64,000 bases of DNA, from the NCBI GenBank assembly GCA_902729415.1, contig CACVCF010000024.1, positions 1 through 64,000 on the forward strand. Direction: 5' to 3'. Below the pieces are notes generated by a model, which searched no databases, had not been told where the DNA came from, and was given only the letters and a program-made list of their open reading frames with translations. Position numbers and translations under genes: made by a program. Below are positions 62,722 through 64,000 of the stretch, in pieces. The stretch is from Terasakiella magnetica (GTDB taxonomy: Bacteria; Pseudomonadota; Alphaproteobacteria; Rhodospirillales; Magnetospirillaceae). How positions within the stretch are numbered: position 1 is the stretch's first letter; every line of letters begins with the position of its first letter.

Positions 62722-63718
62722 CGATACCGCCGCCCTCACTGCTCTGGTCGGGCGGCTGAGCGGCCATGCCGTCACCGCCCTGCATCGGGGCGGTCAGGGC
62801 GGGAACAACCGCCTGTATCGGGCCGAGACCGCCCATGGCCCCCTGGCGGTGAAGTGCTATTTCCGCCATCCCGGCGACAGCCGCGACCGTCTGGCGGTGG
62901 AATTCGCCGCCCTCGGCTTTCTCGGCGGTCACGGCATCACCTGCATTCCCAAGGCCATCGCCGCCGCAGCGGAAGACGGCGTGGCGGTCTATTCCTGGCT
63001 GAGCGGCGCCAAGCTGGAGCAGCGCCAACCCGGCGACATGGAGCGGATGGCCGCGTTCCTCGCCCAAGTGCACGGTCTGGCGGCGATTCCTGCAGCGCGG
63101 GCCCTGCCTCTGGCGTCCGAGGCCTGTCTGTCATCGGCCGAGCTGGTGTCCCAGTTACAGCGCCGGGTGGCGCGATTGGGCGAGGGGGCGGCGGGCGGGT
63201 CGCCCGCTTTCGCCCGCTTCCTGACGGCGGAACTGGCCCCGGCGGTGGCGGCCATGAAGGCCTTGGCCGATCCCGCCGAACTGGACTGGCCGCGCCGCAC
63301 CCTCAGCCCGTCGGATTTCGGCACCCATAACGCCCTGCGCCGCGCCGATGGCGGCCTTGATTTCCTTGATTTCGAGTATTTCGGCTGGGACGATCCGGTC
63401 AAGCTGGTGGCCGATACCCTGCTGCATCCCGGCATGGACCTCTCCGCGGACGAACGCCGCCAGTTTCACGCCGCCGCCCTGGCAATCTACGGCGGCGACC
63501 CGGACTTCGCCCCGCGCCTGGCGCGGCTGACGCCGCTTTACGCCCTGCGCTGGGCCTTGATCGTGCTGAACCCCTTCCTGCCTGAACGCTGGGCGCGGAC
63601 CGCCTTCGCCACCGGGGCCGACCGGCAGGCGGTGCTGGACCGCCAGTTGGGCAAAGCCAAGAGATTCGTGGCCATCGCCATGGAAAAAATTGACGGAGAA
63701 AGGTTGTTCATACTATGA
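62705..63718 (+). CDS. Aminoglycoside phosphotransferase/choline-kinase-like kinase
   Basis: The 337-residue protein has the APH-type fold. The N-lobe reads HRGGQGGNNRLYRAET and LAVKCYFRHP with the ATP Lys. The catalytic loop LSPSDFGTHNALRR replaces the usual H-x-D-x(4)-N by S-D-x-G-x-H-N, keeping the Asp and Asn, and DFLDFEYFGWDDP supplies the metal Asp. It is probably a small-molecule (sugar) kinase rather than a resistance enzyme, given its location between a HAD phosphatase and a transketolase. Confidence 0.78.
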   Translation: MTPSSDDTAALTALVGRLSGHAVTALHRGGQGGNNRLYRAETAHGPLAVKCYFRHPGDSRDRLAVEFAALGFLGGHGITCIPKAIAAAAEDGVAVYSWLSGAKLEQRQPGDMERMAAFLAQVHGLAAIPAARALPLASEACLSSAELVSQLQRRVARLGEGAAGGSPAFARFLTAELAPAVAAMKALADPAELDWPRRTLSPSDFGTHNALRRADGGLDFLDFEYFGWDDPVKLVADTLLHPGMDLSADERRQFHAAALAIYGGDPDFAPRLARLTPLYALRWALIVLNPFLPERWARTAFATGADRQAVLDRQLGKAKRFVAIAMEKIDGERLFIL

Positions 63719-64000
63719 ACTCGCCTGCATTCACTGGTCCCGACGGAGCCCACGCCATGACCAAAACGGCCAAGGAAAGCCTGTCGCCCCTCGATTCCCG
63801 CTCGCGCCAGCTGCGCCAGCTGGTGATCAAGGCGCTGGAAGGCGGCGGGCGCGGCCATCTCGGATCGTCGCTGTCGCTGATCGAAATGGTTCGGGTGCTT
63901 TATGACGACGTCATGAGCCACCGCCCCGCCGACCCCCGCTGGGAAGGCCGTGACCGCTTCATTCTGTCCAAAGGTCACGGCTGTCTGGCGCTGTACGCCA
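63715..64000 (+). CDS. Transketolase, N-terminal (ThDP-binding) part, cut by window edge
   Basis: The reading frame from ATG 63715, which overlaps the previous stop (ATGA), runs to the edge. An internal ATG at 63757 with GGAG before it is an equally good start. The visible 95 residues contain LRQLVIKALEGGGRGHLGSS and ILSKGHGCLALYA, the diphosphate-binding start of transketolase. The remainder, including the pyrimidine half, lies outside. In glycan loci such enzymes occur as split N and C subunits. It could supply sedoheptulose-7-phosphate to GmhA or build another long-chain sugar. Confidence 0.9.
   Translation, partial: MNSPAFTGPDGAHAMTKTAKESLSPLDSRSRQLRQLVIKALEGGGRGHLGSSLSLIEMVRVLYDDVMSHRPADPRWEGRDRFILSKGHGCLALYA

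Noticed and set aside
62705..63718. Aminoglycoside resistance gene
   Set aside because: The fold is APH-like, but the catalytic loop differs from resistance enzymes and the context is sugar activation, so it was called a sugar-kinase-like protein instead.
1..64000. CRISPR arrays, tRNA and rRNA genes, prophage
   Set aside because: I saw no regularly spaced direct repeats, no cloverleaf-like tRNA sequence, no rRNA sequence and no phage structural genes. The transketolase and SDR runs are ordinary metabolic genes.

Overview
The window is a GC-rich bacterial chromosome segment. It carries no rRNA, tRNA or CRISPR array that I could find. Gene content and order point to an alphaproteobacterium of the Rhodospirillales, most like Magnetospirillum: hslVU beside hisB-hisH-hisA-hisF-hisE, gshB near yraN-rsmI-lpoA-hemW, a ~1600-residue NAD-glutamate dehydrogenase, and chains of genes joined by 4-base ATGA/GTGA overlaps. 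The genus is recognition, not proof.

Positions 1-22,300 are mostly conserved housekeeping genes. From the left edge: a truncated DUF3800-type gene, hslU/hslV, a TraT-like lipoprotein with a secreted trypsin-like protease, the histidine operon, a HIT protein, comM, gshB, an envelope group (SirB1-like protein, dolP-like BON lipoprotein, yraN, rsmI, lpoA-like lipoprotein), hemW and the large glutamate dehydrogenase.

Positions 22,300-64,000 form one long surface-glycan locus made of several transcription units. (a) Plus strand 22.4-25.5 kb: gmhA, SxtJ-type membrane protein, DUF5989 peptide, carbamoyltransferase. (b) Minus strand 34.6-25.5 kb: asparagine-synthase-like amidotransferase, FemAB/GNAT protein, polysaccharide deacetylase, DegT-like PLP protein, methyltransferase-GT2 fusion, methyltransferase and a YfhO-like membrane protein. 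(c) Plus strand 34.7-40.8 kb: manC, a DEDDh exonuclease, an ADH-Gfo/Idh/MocA fusion, a WecA/WbpL-like GT4 initiator and an SDR. (d) Minus strand 45.0-40.9 kb: gmd, fcl and a large protein of uncertain (PFTS-like) family. (e) One FkbM methyltransferase. (f) Plus strand 46.0-64 kb: an EPS-type winged-helix regulator and an RfaH/NusG-like antiterminator heading a long operon. That operon holds a C-methyltransferase, a DegT aminotransferase, FdtA, several SDRs, an O-methyltransferase, GT2, rmlB-rmlA-rmlC, an ABC flippase, and a sugar-activation set (nucleotidyltransferase-kinase fusion, SDR, HAD phosphatase, APH-like kinase, transketolase) cut by the right edge.

Together these genes could make GDP-mannose and GDP-fucose-type precursors, a dTDP-3-amino-deoxysugar that may be branched and methylated, and probably a heptose-like NDP-sugar. 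The lipid-linked glycan would be started by the GT4 enzyme and flipped by the ABC exporter.

Three observations stand out. A 270-bp MITE-like element sits in codon 2 of an SDR gene; removing it with one TA copy restores an in-frame ATG start, and the element now seems to supply the gene's ribosome binding site and TTG start. A strong hairpin followed by an ops-like GCGGTAGCTTG lies between the RfaH-like gene and its operon. A GT2 gene changes from about 29% to about 67% GC inside one reading frame.
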